DNA from: Nitrospirota bacterium
GTDB lineage: Bacteria > Nitrospirota > Nitrospiria > Nitrospirales > Nitrospiraceae
Assembly: GCA_030682135.1 (NCBI GenBank)
Contig: JAUXQT010000011.1
Span: 1-52,634, forward strand
Reading direction: 5' to 3'
DNA length: 52,634 bases
Shown: one piece after another, positions 27,149-35,756 of the stretch
Position numbering within the stretch: position 1 is the stretch's first letter
How the letters are laid out: each line of letters starts with the position of its first letter
The notes under the pieces: generated by a model
What the model saw: only the letters and a program-made list of their open reading frames with translations
The model's database searches: none
Told to the model about the DNA's origin: nothing
Position numbers and translations under genes: made by a program

Positions 27149-28081
27149 TCACGCCCTCCGGTTGGTCTGCTCGAGAAAAATCTCTTCAAGCGAACCCTTG
27201 TGTGGAATCACCGAGACCAGCTTCCCCCCCGCATGGCGAAGCGTGGATAAGACCTCCTCTAGATGATCCTGTCCTGGAAGGATCATCAAACATCGCTCTC
27301 CTCGCTGCAGAATGCGAATCGCTTTGGACTTAACCTCTGCAAGCTTATCCCCAACCACTCCATCACAAACCACTTCGACCGACTGAGCCACATGTTCGTT
27401 AACCAGGTCCTCAATACGACCAGACGTGACCATCTTCCCTTTTGCCAAAATGCCCACTCGATCGCAGATCATCTCAACATCGGACACAATGTGCGTGCTG
27501 AAGAAGACGGTCTTGCCTTGATCTCGGAGACTTAGAATCAAGTCCCTGACTTCCTTGCGGCCGATGGGATCGAGGCCGGACATGGGCTCATCGAGGATGA
27601 TGAGTTCGGGGTCATGAATAAGCGCTTGGGCAAGTCCGATCCGCTGAAGCATCCCTTTCGAAAACTTTCGCAACTGCCTGTCTCGAGCCTCCGTCAGCCC
27701 CACACGGTCCAGCAACTGAGGCACACGCTGATGCACCGTTTCACATGGCAGCCCTGCAAGCCTGCCATAGAAACGCAAAAACTCTTCTGCCGTTAAATAA
27801 TCGTAAAAGTAGGGAGCCTCCGGCAGATATCCGATGCGAGCATGCACGGCCACATTATCGGCAGATACACCCAGGAGTTCGATGCTGCCACGCGTGGGCC
27901 TGAGTAGGCCCATTAGCATTTTCATCGTGGTCGTTTTGCCTGCGCCATTGTGGCCTAAGAATCCGAACACTTCTCCTTGCCCAACCGACAGCGAGACATC
28001 GGAAAGCACCGTTGTCTCCTTCAGCCAAGGCCACATCGGCTTGTACGTTTTGGTCAATCCGTCAACAACAATGGCATCCAT
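27149..28081 (-). CDS. ABC transporter ATPase (CcmA/NatA-like)
   Basis: A 310-residue ATPase. Walker A is GHNGAGKTT at about residues 43-51, the signature region is KFSKGMLQRIGLAQAL, Walker B is LIILDEPMSGLDP, and the switch His is in FFSTHIVSDVE. A C-terminal ~80-residue extension (from VNEHVAQSVEVVC) is usual for exporters of the NatA/NosF type. The start is the ATG at 28081; a TTG just before it is not needed. It forms a two-gene unit with the permease downstream. The ~175-bp region upstream (28082-28257) holds no gene. Confidence 0.92.
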   Translation of the reverse strand: MDAIVVDGLTKTYKPMWPWLKETTVLSDVSLSVGQGEVFGFLGHNGAGKTTTMKMLMGLLRPTRGSIELLGVSADNVAVHARIGYLPEAPYFYDYLTAEEFLRFYGRLAGLPCETVHQRVPQLLDRVGLTEARDRQLRKFSKGMLQRIGLAQALIHDPELIILDEPMSGLDPIGRKEVRDLILSLRDQGKTVFFSTHIVSDVEMICDRVGILAKGKMVTSGRIEDLVNEHVAQSVEVVCDGVVGDKLAEVKSKAIRILQRGERCLMILPGQDHLEEVLSTLRHAGGKLVSVIPHKGSLEEIFLEQTNRRA

Positions 28082-28257
28082 CAATCACGCGCTCACAAAA
28101 AGCATCTAAAAACCATCCTCCTCGAACAGAAACCAGCGCGAATTGCGCACGGCTCTCACCAACGAGGACCCCTAATTTTCAATCATAGCAACCCCATGGA
28201 AATGTTCAAGCTTTCACAACTTCTGAACGACATAATAGATTTCTCCCCGCCTCACGA

Positions 28258-29136
28258 CTACTCACCTCGTCTACGAACAGGAATTCGCATTCGCTCGGCC
28301 ACTTCGCTGCTTCGAATAGCCCCAGTCGTGGGCTCATAGAAGTACCGCCCACCGAATGGTTCCTTCGGGAGCTCTTGAAGCAATCCTGGTCCCACTAAAT
28401 TCTCCAGTCGCTCAGGCTGTCGTGAGTACTTAGCCTGAAATTTTCCGACCGCTTGCTCCAACATCTGGAGATCCCGCTCAACAATAGACTCTTTTAGCCG
28501 AACCTCCAGGGCCTTTCGGACATTCTCATCTGAAGTCTCTTCATACACTTTGGCTAACAGCTCGACCGCCTGTTGCGGAGATTTTGCCGACACGAATAAT
28601 TTGGCCGCTAAACGCACAAGACTGTCAGGAGCTCCAGGGAGACTGGAGGCTCGTGCCATAGCTGCGGCGGCCTTTTCATCATCCCCCAACTCGAAGTAAT
28701 AGTTGATCCCCAGGAAGAACGGCAGCTTCCACTCCTGAGGATTGTGCTGCATGCCCTTTTCCAACAGACGATTGCTCTCTTCTGGTAACACCACGAGAAT
28801 ACAGAGCGCATGACTTCCAGCCTCATATGCGCGAACGAACTTGGGATCGAGCGTCGTAATCCTATCCACTGCATGGTAGAGCCAGCGGCCATCATCCTCG
28901 GAGAGCTTACGCTCTCCCATCATCTGAATGGCTTGAAGCCAGAGAAGATCAGCAGCTAACTCGCGATAGCCCAAGGAGGCCATCCGCAGATAATCTCCGC
29001 TTGGCAAATACGTCAACTGTTGGAGTTTTGGTCTGGACTGGATCCAGTGGGTCAATGGGATTTGAAGAGCACCCAGGAAAACCACGAGCACTGTACCAGT
29101 GGCCCAGAGCGCCAATGATCGAGGCATCATATTCAT
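28258..29136 (-). CDS. Membrane-anchored TPR protein of glycan/pilin locus
   Basis: A 292-residue protein with one N-terminal membrane helix (ALWATGTVLVVFLGAL) and the bulk outside the cytoplasm. TPR-like helices follow: DPKFVRAYEAGSHAL, NPQEWKLPFFLGINYYFELGDDEKAAAAMARA, and SPQQAVELLAKVYEE in pieces. The C-terminal part, LLQELPKEPFGGRYFYEP, is a motif seen at the end of pilus- and secretion-associated proteins. Its ATG overlaps the ligase-like gene's TGA by 4 bp, so the two are coupled and probably work together. The specific function is unknown. Confidence 0.78.
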   Translation of the reverse strand: MNMMPRSLALWATGTVLVVFLGALQIPLTHWIQSRPKLQQLTYLPSGDYLRMASLGYRELAADLLWLQAIQMMGERKLSEDDGRWLYHAVDRITTLDPKFVRAYEAGSHALCILVVLPEESNRLLEKGMQHNPQEWKLPFFLGINYYFELGDDEKAAAAMARASSLPGAPDSLVRLAAKLFVSAKSPQQAVELLAKVYEETSDENVRKALEVRLKESIVERDLQMLEQAVGKFQAKYSRQPERLENLVGPGLLQELPKEPFGGRYFYEPTTGAIRSSEVAERMRIPVRRRGE

Positions 29137-31178
29137 GGCTTAGACTCCAACGCTCTGGCAAGTGGGTGGAGATCGACATCTAGAAACTGCCGCTCAAGAT
29201 CACTCAAGACCCACCCGTCATATTTTTGTTTGATGGCAACAATCGCGTCAAATTCCGATTTCGCGAATTCGCTTTCTCCGTCTTTTAACGAGAGCTCTGC
29301 AAGGAGCACGCGGGCCGGCAAGAAATTTGGTTCAGTGGCTACGGCTCGCTGCAACCACGACTTTGCTTCGTCTACCCGCCCTTGCGGCAACCGAATGTTG
29401 GCCAGGGCTATATAACTCAACGGCGAATACGGATCGGCATGAAGGGCCTGCTCGTAGGCATGTGCTGCCTGATTCAACAGGAATTCACGCTGATCGGTAG
29501 ACACCTTTTGACCTGCCAGCAAACCATAGATAGTTCCTAATCGGTAAGGGAACCGCCCGTCTGATGGGTTCAGCTCAATGGCCTGCCCTTCCTCTTCAAC
29601 TGCCCTCACCAACCACTGGGGATCGCCTGACCGATGGAAAAGCTGGACCGATGTCCGCGCAACGTCGTCATGAAACCCTGTCGTGCCTGGATCGATCAGG
29701 GAGGCTCGGCGAAACCAGTCCAATGCCAATTCAGGTCGACCAACCTGGGCCTCGATCTGACCTCGCCCGTGAGCGTACCACCCAGCAGCAGGCTGGATAA
29801 TGAGAGCAGCAAGCACAACTCCACAGAGCAGAACAAACGTGAGCCGAAGCGGACGGCAAGAGAACGGTCCACTTCGCCGTAAAATGTCCGGTTTGTTGAT
29901 CAATTGAAACACAACGACCAGGGCACCTGACACAATCAGAAGAATAACTAACGCTGGTTCATGGAACACAGAATCGACAGTGCTATGAGCTAATATGCCC
30001 AGCACTACACCAACAAGACCGGTCGCAAGGCCTCGCTCCCATGGCTCCAGTTCGGAGCACAATACCTCTTTGGCCTCCCATCCCCACACCCCGATACCAA
30101 CCATGAAAATTAGAAGTCCTCCTATTCCCAACTCGACCGCCATCTGCAAATACTCGCTATGAGCCGACTCAGCTCTTTTCCCATATCGAGCAATGTTGGA
30201 CTCAATGGGGAACCGATATTGGAACGAGGCGTACTTATACATCCCCAACCCTATTCCCAGTGGTTGATCAACAACACGCTCTATTGAGCTTTTCCAAATA
30301 TCTACTCGACTGAAGGCATAGGGGTCCTGCGCTCGGCCTTCAGCCATCCGTTGCTTGAGAGGATTTGGGATCACAACCCCTGCAGCGAGACAGACAATAA
30401 GAATCACCAACGCCATCTTCCCAAATCGATAGCAGCCGATAAACGACACGGCAGTGATCAATGCCACCAACGCCCCTCGCGACTGGGCAACTATAAATGC
30501 GCAAAACATAATCATGGCGGTGATCGAGAGAACTACCCCCTGCCACCTTCTCAGCTCGTGCCACCTCATAACACTCAATAGTCCGAGGACGATGGACAGC
30601 ACCGCAACCTCATACGCCGCAAAGAAGTTCGGATTAAAGAACGTGCCCTTCGCCCTGGCTTCGCCAAGCCAGATATACTGAACGATGCCTAGCAACCCCT
30701 CACAGAGCCCCATTCCTACCAACACCATGACGACTTGCCGCACTTGTCTACTCGTTCGAACCCCCTGAAGAACAACACCGAACAGTATGGCATACATCAA
30801 TAGACTGATGACCCATTGAACGCTTGGATTCTTGTATGGAGCCCACCATATCGAAAGGCCGGCCCACCCTAAGAACAACACTAAGATCGGAATAAGACGA
30901 TTCCAGACGAGAGCTATTGATCCCGCCATCATCTGATAAACGGTCCATGAAGTGGCTACGCAGAGAAGGAGCAGTCGGATAATTAGAACAGGCCCGTGTG
31001 TTGTCCCACCCTCGATCAAAGGAGAGAAGATGATAAGGGCACCAAGAAGGAGGACCGCCGTTGAGCGAGGCCAGAATAGCAGATCACGATTCTGAGTCGC
31101 GCCGGGAGTGCGATCAATGTCTACTATCGGACCGGAGGAGGATTGTCCCTCTTCGGTATTAATACGACGTTTGAGCAT
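29133..31178 (-). CDS. O-antigen ligase/polymerase-family protein with TPR tail
   Basis: A 681-residue protein. Residues ~35-445 hold about 11-12 membrane helices, with the long periplasmic loop and AESAHSEYLQMAVELGIGG that typify the Wzy_C (WaaL / PglL / Wzy) superfamily. Residues ~470-670 carry TPR repeats (ALDWFRRASLIDPGTTG, EEGQAIELNPSDGRFPYRLG, HAYEQALHADPYSPLSYIA). Such hybrids may ligate lipid-linked glycan to lipid A-core, to protein, or polymerise it. The gene directly follows pilA on the same strand and is coupled to the TPR gene downstream. An ABC-exported chain would not need a Wzy polymerase, so a ligase role is favoured. Confidence 0.85.
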   Translation of the reverse strand: MLKRRINTEEGQSSSGPIVDIDRTPGATQNRDLLFWPRSTAVLLLGALIIFSPLIEGGTTHGPVLIIRLLLLCVATSWTVYQMMAGSIALVWNRLIPILVLFLGWAGLSIWWAPYKNPSVQWVISLLMYAILFGVVLQGVRTSRQVRQVVMVLVGMGLCEGLLGIVQYIWLGEARAKGTFFNPNFFAAYEVAVLSIVLGLLSVMRWHELRRWQGVVLSITAMIMFCAFIVAQSRGALVALITAVSFIGCYRFGKMALVILIVCLAAGVVIPNPLKQRMAEGRAQDPYAFSRVDIWKSSIERVVDQPLGIGLGMYKYASFQYRFPIESNIARYGKRAESAHSEYLQMAVELGIGGLLIFMVGIGVWGWEAKEVLCSELEPWERGLATGLVGVVLGILAHSTVDSVFHEPALVILLIVSGALVVVFQLINKPDILRRSGPFSCRPLRLTFVLLCGVVLAALIIQPAAGWYAHGRGQIEAQVGRPELALDWFRRASLIDPGTTGFHDDVARTSVQLFHRSGDPQWLVRAVEEEGQAIELNPSDGRFPYRLGTIYGLLAGQKVSTDQREFLLNQAAHAYEQALHADPYSPLSYIALANIRLPQGRVDEAKSWLQRAVATEPNFLPARVLLAELSLKDGESEFAKSEFDAIVAIKQKYDGWVLSDLERQFLDVDLHPLARALESKP

Positions 31179-31327
31179 CTACATTCCGAATCCAGGAAGC
31201 TCTGTGCAACTGACACGGGAGTGGAATAGTAGTCCTACCGTTTCTAGTGACGGTCGGTGCAAAGCCAACGTAGAAGTTGCCTCAGACCCTGTCAAGATAT
31301 TCTGCCGTTCTCTCTTCAAACGGAAGA

Positions 31328-31356
31328 GGGAGAGGGACCATCACGGCCCCTCTCCC
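31328..31356 (-). terminator. Hairpin downstream of pilA
   Basis: A perfect 9-bp inverted repeat, GGGAGAGGG/CCCTCTCCC, with an 11-nt loop, 42 bp beyond the pilA stop and before the ligase-like gene. There is no clear U-run after it on the minus strand, so it may be an attenuating or RNA-stabilising hairpin rather than a strict terminator. It would let pilin mRNA exceed mRNA of the downstream ligase. Confidence 0.55.
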
Positions 31357-31397
31357 CCATTACTGCAGCAGTGACCTCACTGCCTCAGATATACGTG

Positions 31398-31922
31398 TTA
31401 GAGTACTTCTGACACGTCGTTTTTGTCGTTCGTCAAGGCTCGCCGATCGTTCATATGCCACTCATCGCAGGCTGCGTCACCATCGATATTCCCCTTCGCA
31501 CCTGCCGTAAACCCTGTTTGACTCGCGGCAACAGTTGCACCGACTGCAGGGGCAGTGCCTACGTTACAGAGAGCCACCGTGCCTGTGGCACCACCGGGAA
31601 ATGCAGTGGGGGTACCAGGGCCAGGACCTCCAGCAGCCGCGTCAATGGCGTACCAGAACGAATATCGCGGCGTACCAGACGGCACATACCCAATTAGGCC
31701 AATGATCGATGGCGCATACGTCTGGGGATTTGTTTCAGCCTGGAAGGCCACGGCTGAGGTGAAAATCGCACCAAGACTTACCTTGGCTTCCGCCTGCTTC
31801 GACTTCGCCTGATAGGCGATGAAGTTCGGAATGGCGATGGCCGCCAAGATCCCGATGATCGCCACAACGATCATCAACTCGATCAAGGTAAAACCCTTTT
31901 GCCCCTTTAACTGCTTCAACAT
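31398..31922 (-). CDS. pilA: Type IV major pilin-like prepilin
   Basis: A 174-residue type IVa prepilin. The leader is 10 residues, cleaved in GQKG|FTLIE, and the mature protein has Phe1 and Glu5 (Glu15 of the precursor), then a hydrophobic helix ([19 protein letters not shown]). PilD would cleave and N-methylate it. Two Cys (119 and 152) could form the C-terminal disulfide loop. Residues 95-142 are rich in Ala, Gly, Pro and Thr. The start ATG at 31922 has AAGGAGG 8 nt upstream; a longer frame to 31985 is not used. A candidate sigma-54 promoter lies about 100 bp upstream. The retraction ATPases PilT and PilU are encoded at 44040-46303. Confidence 0.93.
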   Translation of the reverse strand: MLKQLKGQKGFTLIELMIVVAIIGILAAIAIPNFIAYQAKSKQAEAKVSLGAIFTSAVAFQAETNPQTYAPSIIGLIGYVPSGTPRYSFWYAIDAAAGGPGPGTPTAFPGGATGTVALCNVGTAPAVGATVAASQTGFTAGAKGNIDGDAACDEWHMNDRRALTNDKNDVSEVL

Positions 31923-32019
31923 CGTACCGCCTCCTTGTTGATGGTTCACTAACTTCCCCTCTTCACACCCTTGAGTCTTTCTCATTGAGACTCACATCTG
32001 TTTCTACTACTAGCGCTTT

Positions 32020-32035
32020 AGCAGGTTCGATGCCG
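32020..32035 (-). promoter_or_regulatory. Candidate sigma-54 (-24/-12) promoter of pilA
   Basis: On the minus strand the sequence CGGCATCGAACCTGCT has GG and GC separated by exactly 10 nt and aligns with the consensus TGGCAC-N5-TTGCT at most positions. It lies about 100 bp upstream of the pilA ATG. Sigma-54 control of pilA is established in Pseudomonas, Myxococcus and Geobacter. The -24 and -12 elements each carry mismatches, so this is a candidate only. Confidence 0.4.
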
Positions 32036-32410
32036 AGGTTGATCGTAGAGGGATAGAGACCGTATTGATTGAAATATCATATAGTTATGATTATCACTCT
32101 ACAGGGGAACAGACCAGGGGAGGAAAATTCACTCCAGCTTTTGCTCTGATCTGCCAATATTTGTCGTCTATTTGTCGTCTACTGTACGGAGCCTGGCGCC
32201 TACCCTGGTTTCTTAGCGGTCTAGGACGGACCAGCCAACATCCCCATCCATCTGAAGTTGATTAGCCTGTGGTAACAATGGGTTAGCTTAAAAATCTGAG
32301 GCCAATGAATCTCGTTAGCTGCAGCATCGCTGCTTCAACGAGATGGTGATGCATGACTTCAGCGTGTAGAGCAGAGAAAGCGGTGCGGAAATCAGAAATG
32401 CGATACGTGA
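32036..32410. other. Intergenic region with a two-part hairpin (32309-32344)
   Basis: Between the TPR-lipoprotein stop and the pilA promoter. It contains a strong palindrome: ATCTCGTT (32309-32316) pairs with AACGAGAT (32337-32344), and inside it GCAGC-ATC-GCTGC forms a second stem with a 3-nt loop. It may terminate transcription of the TPR gene (stop at 32411) or form part of a small RNA. An AT-rich patch near 32060-32100 could hold upstream activator sites for pilA. No ORF here looks coding. Confidence 0.5.
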
Positions 32411-34252
32411 CTAGGGATTGGGTGCATGGCTCTGTATCTTCTCTGATACACGCCGTTTAGCTTGTTGGATACGTTCCTCCTTGGCAGGATCCCCCATCCC
32501 TAGGTCACGGAATCGGTCCATCAGCTTTGTATTGGAGGGGTCAAGTTCCAACGCATGGAGCCAGGCCTCGCGAGCCTCTGAGAGATTCTGTTGCTTCGCG
32601 TAGATATCACCAAGATGCTCGTAGAGCACCGGATCGTTACCGGCGAGCGTAAGCGCACGTTTCATCTCGATCAAGGCCTCGGTCAACAAACCTGATTTAA
32701 ACAGAGCCCAGGCGAGGCTATCGACATAGTATCCATTGCTCGGTTTCAGCGCGACGGCCTGCTTGGTCAGAGAAAGTGCTTGCTCCATCTTGAGCCCCCG
32801 CTCGGCATAGCTATAGCCCAGATAGTTGAGTGCATCAGCATGATGCGGATCCAGCTTAATCGCAGCCTCCATGACGCGCACCACGTCCTCGAAGCGATTG
32901 AGCTTGTCGTAGGCCGTGCCGAGATTAAAATACAAGTCGGCGCTGGTGGGGTTCTGGTTGATGCCTTCTTCAAGAGCCCTGACCGCATCGTCGAACTGGT
33001 CCTGCTGCAGATAGGTCAAGCCCAGCACGATGTGGGATTCAGGCTGCTTCGGATTGATCGTGATGGCCTTGGTCAAATGCGTAATGGCCTCGGGAAATTG
33101 CTTCAACCGATAGAACAACACGCCGAGATGCAGATGCCCTTCGAAATAAGAGGGCTCCAGTTGAACATTAAAGGTATAGGTCTCGATGGCGTTCTTCGTG
33201 TCTTTAGACTCCTCATAGAGAAACCCAAGGTAATCTCTGATTTTGAGTTCCGTCGGACGCGCCTTGAGAATCTGGGTCAGTTGATCGATGGCCTTGGGAT
33301 ATTCCTTCTCTTCCCCATACACAAGCGCCAGTCGAAGCTGAGCATCGAGGTCCGACGGATCTTCCGTCAGTAAATCGCTCAACTCTTTCCTGGCACCCTG
33401 GAAATCCTTTGCCGCCACATAGAGCCGCACCAACTGGTGCCGGATATCCCGGTTTCGAGGATTCACCGTCTGGAGATATCTCCGCAACACCGAGACCGCT
33501 CGCTCCTGGTCCTGGCGTGATTCATACATCGAAGCGAGAGCAAGGTAGGCTGGTTCAAACGAGGCATTGACTGTAATCGCCCGCTCCAGACTGGCCGCCG
33601 CCTCTTCCCCTTTTCCCGCGTCAAGGAGTATGCGCCCCAGATGATAATGACCGACAGCCGATTCTGGAACCCGTGCCAGACCAGCTCGAACAGCCTGCTC
33701 TGCCTCGGGCTGCCGCCTCAGATTCAGGAGCAATAGGCCCTTTGTAAAATAGGGGTCACCGGATGTTGGGTCGACTTCAATCGCCCGATCCAGCAAGGTT
33801 ACCGCCCGATCGCCCTGCCCCGCGCTGGCTAAGATGCCGGCCATCTGTGTGAGCAATTGACCGTCCTGGCCTGTTCCCTCTGCGGCCTGATCCGCATAAC
33901 GAACGGCATTGGGCACATCGCCCAACGAAAAATAGAGACCGGCCAGCCTTGCGTTCACAGACTGGGACGTGGGATCCGTCTTCAGCGCGGCCTGATACTC
34001 CTGAACAGCACGATCCATGTCTTGGGCAAGTTCGGCTTGGTATCCGAGCATGAAATGGAACGACGCTGCAGCATCGGGAGGATGAGTCGAGGATGTTGCC
34101 TTAGGCACATTGGCAGAGGTGAGAGGTTCTTTCGACGCGTGAGGCGCTGTGGCGCAGGCCAGGAACGCGAAGGGAACCAGCGCGCCCGCCACGCCTCTGA
34201 GTATCGAACGGCCTCGGCTACTCCCCGTTCGGCTCAGGATGAAGTCTGTCAT
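32411..34252 (-). CDS. Large TPR-repeat lipoprotein
   Basis: A ~613-residue protein built almost entirely of tetratricopeptide repeats; well over ten 34-residue units can be followed from about residue 60 to 590 (for example VNARLAGLYFSLGDVPNAV, SHIVLGLTYLQQDQFDDAV, LYEHLGDIYAKQQNLSEA). The N-terminus has a hydrophobic stretch ending FLAC, a probable lipobox, so it would be a membrane-anchored periplasmic or outer-membrane scaffold. TPR lipoproteins commonly support pilus or glycan assembly; the actual partner is unknown. The ATG at 34252 is used, with an in-frame GTG at 34264 as alternative. Confidence 0.85.
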   Translation of the reverse strand: MTDFILSRTGSSRGRSILRGVAGALVPFAFLACATAPHASKEPLTSANVPKATSSTHPPDAAASFHFMLGYQAELAQDMDRAVQEYQAALKTDPTSQSVNARLAGLYFSLGDVPNAVRYADQAAEGTGQDGQLLTQMAGILASAGQGDRAVTLLDRAIEVDPTSGDPYFTKGLLLLNLRRQPEAEQAVRAGLARVPESAVGHYHLGRILLDAGKGEEAAASLERAITVNASFEPAYLALASMYESRQDQERAVSVLRRYLQTVNPRNRDIRHQLVRLYVAAKDFQGARKELSDLLTEDPSDLDAQLRLALVYGEEKEYPKAIDQLTQILKARPTELKIRDYLGFLYEESKDTKNAIETYTFNVQLEPSYFEGHLHLGVLFYRLKQFPEAITHLTKAITINPKQPESHIVLGLTYLQQDQFDDAVRALEEGINQNPTSADLYFNLGTAYDKLNRFEDVVRVMEAAIKLDPHHADALNYLGYSYAERGLKMEQALSLTKQAVALKPSNGYYVDSLAWALFKSGLLTEALIEMKRALTLAGNDPVLYEHLGDIYAKQQNLSEAREAWLHALELDPSNTKLMDRFRDLGMGDPAKEERIQQAKRRVSEKIQSHAPNP

Positions 34253-34303
34253 GAAAATTTGCACGATCCCCTTGCTGGATATCGCGTAACGACTCAGGTG
34301 TTC

Positions 34304-34337
34304 AGGCTGAAGACCGAAGACTAAAAGTCTTCAGCCT
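34304..34337. terminator. Hairpin between dnaB and the TPR gene
   Basis: A perfect 11-bp inverted repeat, AGGCTGAAGAC/GTCTTCAGCCT, with a 12-nt loop in the 150-bp spacer after dnaB. No U-run follows on the minus strand. It may terminate dnaB transcription or protect mRNA ends; the partial internal repeat (GAAGAC, GAAGACT) suggests it arose from a short tandem or inverted duplication. Confidence 0.5.
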
Positions 34338-34400
34338 ATCTACCTGCAGCCTCTCTGCCTGCGTAGGTCAGAAAGATTATACGAGTGGGATGGGACCGGG

Positions 34401-35756
34401 TCAAACGACTTCGCGATTGTCGAGGCTTTCAAACTTGGCAAAACGATCGTGGAAGAAAAGTTCTTTTTTCCCGATCGGACCGTTCCGATGCTTACTGATG
34501 AGAATATCGGCAATGCCCTTCCGTTCGGAGTTCTGGTCATAGACCTCCTCACGGTAAATGAACATCACGACATCGGCATCCTGCTCGATCGCGCCGCTCT
34601 CGCGAAGGTCGGCCAGCATCGGGACAGGCGGCTTCCTGGCTTCCACGGCCCGGCTGAGCTGAGACAGCGCCACAACCGGCACGTTGAGCTCCTTGGCTAA
34701 GGCTTTCAGCGAGCGAGAGATGTCGGAGATTTCCTGCTGGCGAGATTCCGAATCGCTCCGCCCCTGCATCAGCTGGAGGTAGTCGACAATTAAGAGATCA
34801 AGCCCCCGTTCGGCTTTCAATCGACGCGCCTTACCCCGCATCTGCTGCACGGTAATACCGCCGGTATCATCGATGTAAATCTGTGCCTGCTCCAGCCGGC
34901 CTGCCGCCTCCGCAAGCCGCCACCAATCCTCTTTCTGAAGCTTGCCGGTCCTGAGTCCATGGGAATCGACCCGCGCCTCTGAACTCAACATACGCAACAC
35001 GATCTGCGGCTTGGACATTTCAAGACTGAAAATTCCCACCACCGCGTTCGCGTGAATGGCAGCATGGACAGCCATCCCCAACGCCAGACTCGTTTTCCCC
35101 ATGCTAGGCCGCCCCGCGATCACCACGAGGTCTGAGGGTTGGAGCCCGGCGGTGATGTCGTCGAGATCGTAAAATCCGGTAGGAACGCCCGTGACATGTT
35201 CTTTTCGCTTCGACAACTTGTCGACGAGGTCGAGGCTTTCCTTAATAATGGAGTTAATGGGGGTAAAGGACCGATCCAGTTTCCCCTGGACGATGCCGAA
35301 GACCGACCGCTCCGCGAAATCAAGGAGGTCGTCGATTGATGAGCTGCCTTCGTAGCCTCGCGTGAGGACCTCCGTCGAGGTATTGATCAGCTCTCGCAGC
35401 AACGCCTTGTCACGCACGATCTTGCAGTGATAGCGAATATTGGCGGAGCTGGCCACGCTCTGCACGAGCTCCGCTAAATACGCCGCGCCCCCGACGGCCT
35501 CAATTTCCCCCAGCGCTTTCAACCGTTCCGTCAACGTAATCTGATCGATTACTTCGCCAATGTCCGACAATTCCAACATCGCACGGTAAATCTTCCGATG
35601 CGACGTCCGGTAGAAATTCTCTTCGACCAGCAATTCCATTGCTTTGGCCATCGCACTATTGTCGAGAAGAATTGCGCCGAGGACCGATTGCTCGGCCTCC
35701 ACATTCTGAGGGGGAAGTTTGGGTTGTGAGAGATCGACGGCTGACATGGATTTCAT
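34401..35756 (-). CDS. dnaB: Replicative DNA helicase DnaB
   Basis: A 451-residue hexameric helicase that unwinds DNA ahead of the replisome. The N-terminal domain (NVEAEQSVLGAILLDN) mediates primase contact and ring assembly. The RecA-like motor has Walker A GRPSMGKTS at 215-223, IFSLEMSKPQ, Walker B LLIVDYLQLM at 321-330, and LSQLSRAVEARKPPVPMLADLRESGAIEQDAD split over the sensor region. No intein is present. The ATG overlaps the hisZ stop by 4 bp (ATGA), so translation is coupled to an unrelated histidine gene, an unusual pairing. Confidence 0.97.
   Translation of the reverse strand: MKSMSAVDLSQPKLPPQNVEAEQSVLGAILLDNSAMAKAMELLVEENFYRTSHRKIYRAMLELSDIGEVIDQITLTERLKALGEIEAVGGAAYLAELVQSVASSANIRYHCKIVRDKALLRELINTSTEVLTRGYEGSSSIDDLLDFAERSVFGIVQGKLDRSFTPINSIIKESLDLVDKLSKRKEHVTGVPTGFYDLDDITAGLQPSDLVVIAGRPSMGKTSLALGMAVHAAIHANAVVGIFSLEMSKPQIVLRMLSSEARVDSHGLRTGKLQKEDWWRLAEAAGRLEQAQIYIDDTGGITVQQMRGKARRLKAERGLDLLIVDYLQLMQGRSDSESRQQEISDISRSLKALAKELNVPVVALSQLSRAVEARKPPVPMLADLRESGAIEQDADVVMFIYREEVYDQNSERKGIADILISKHRNGPIGKKELFFHDRFAKFESLDNREVV

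Noticed and set aside
32309-32344. Possible integron attC site
   Set aside because: The arms do not fit the GTTRRRY/RYYYAAC core consensus, and no integrase or cassette array is present.
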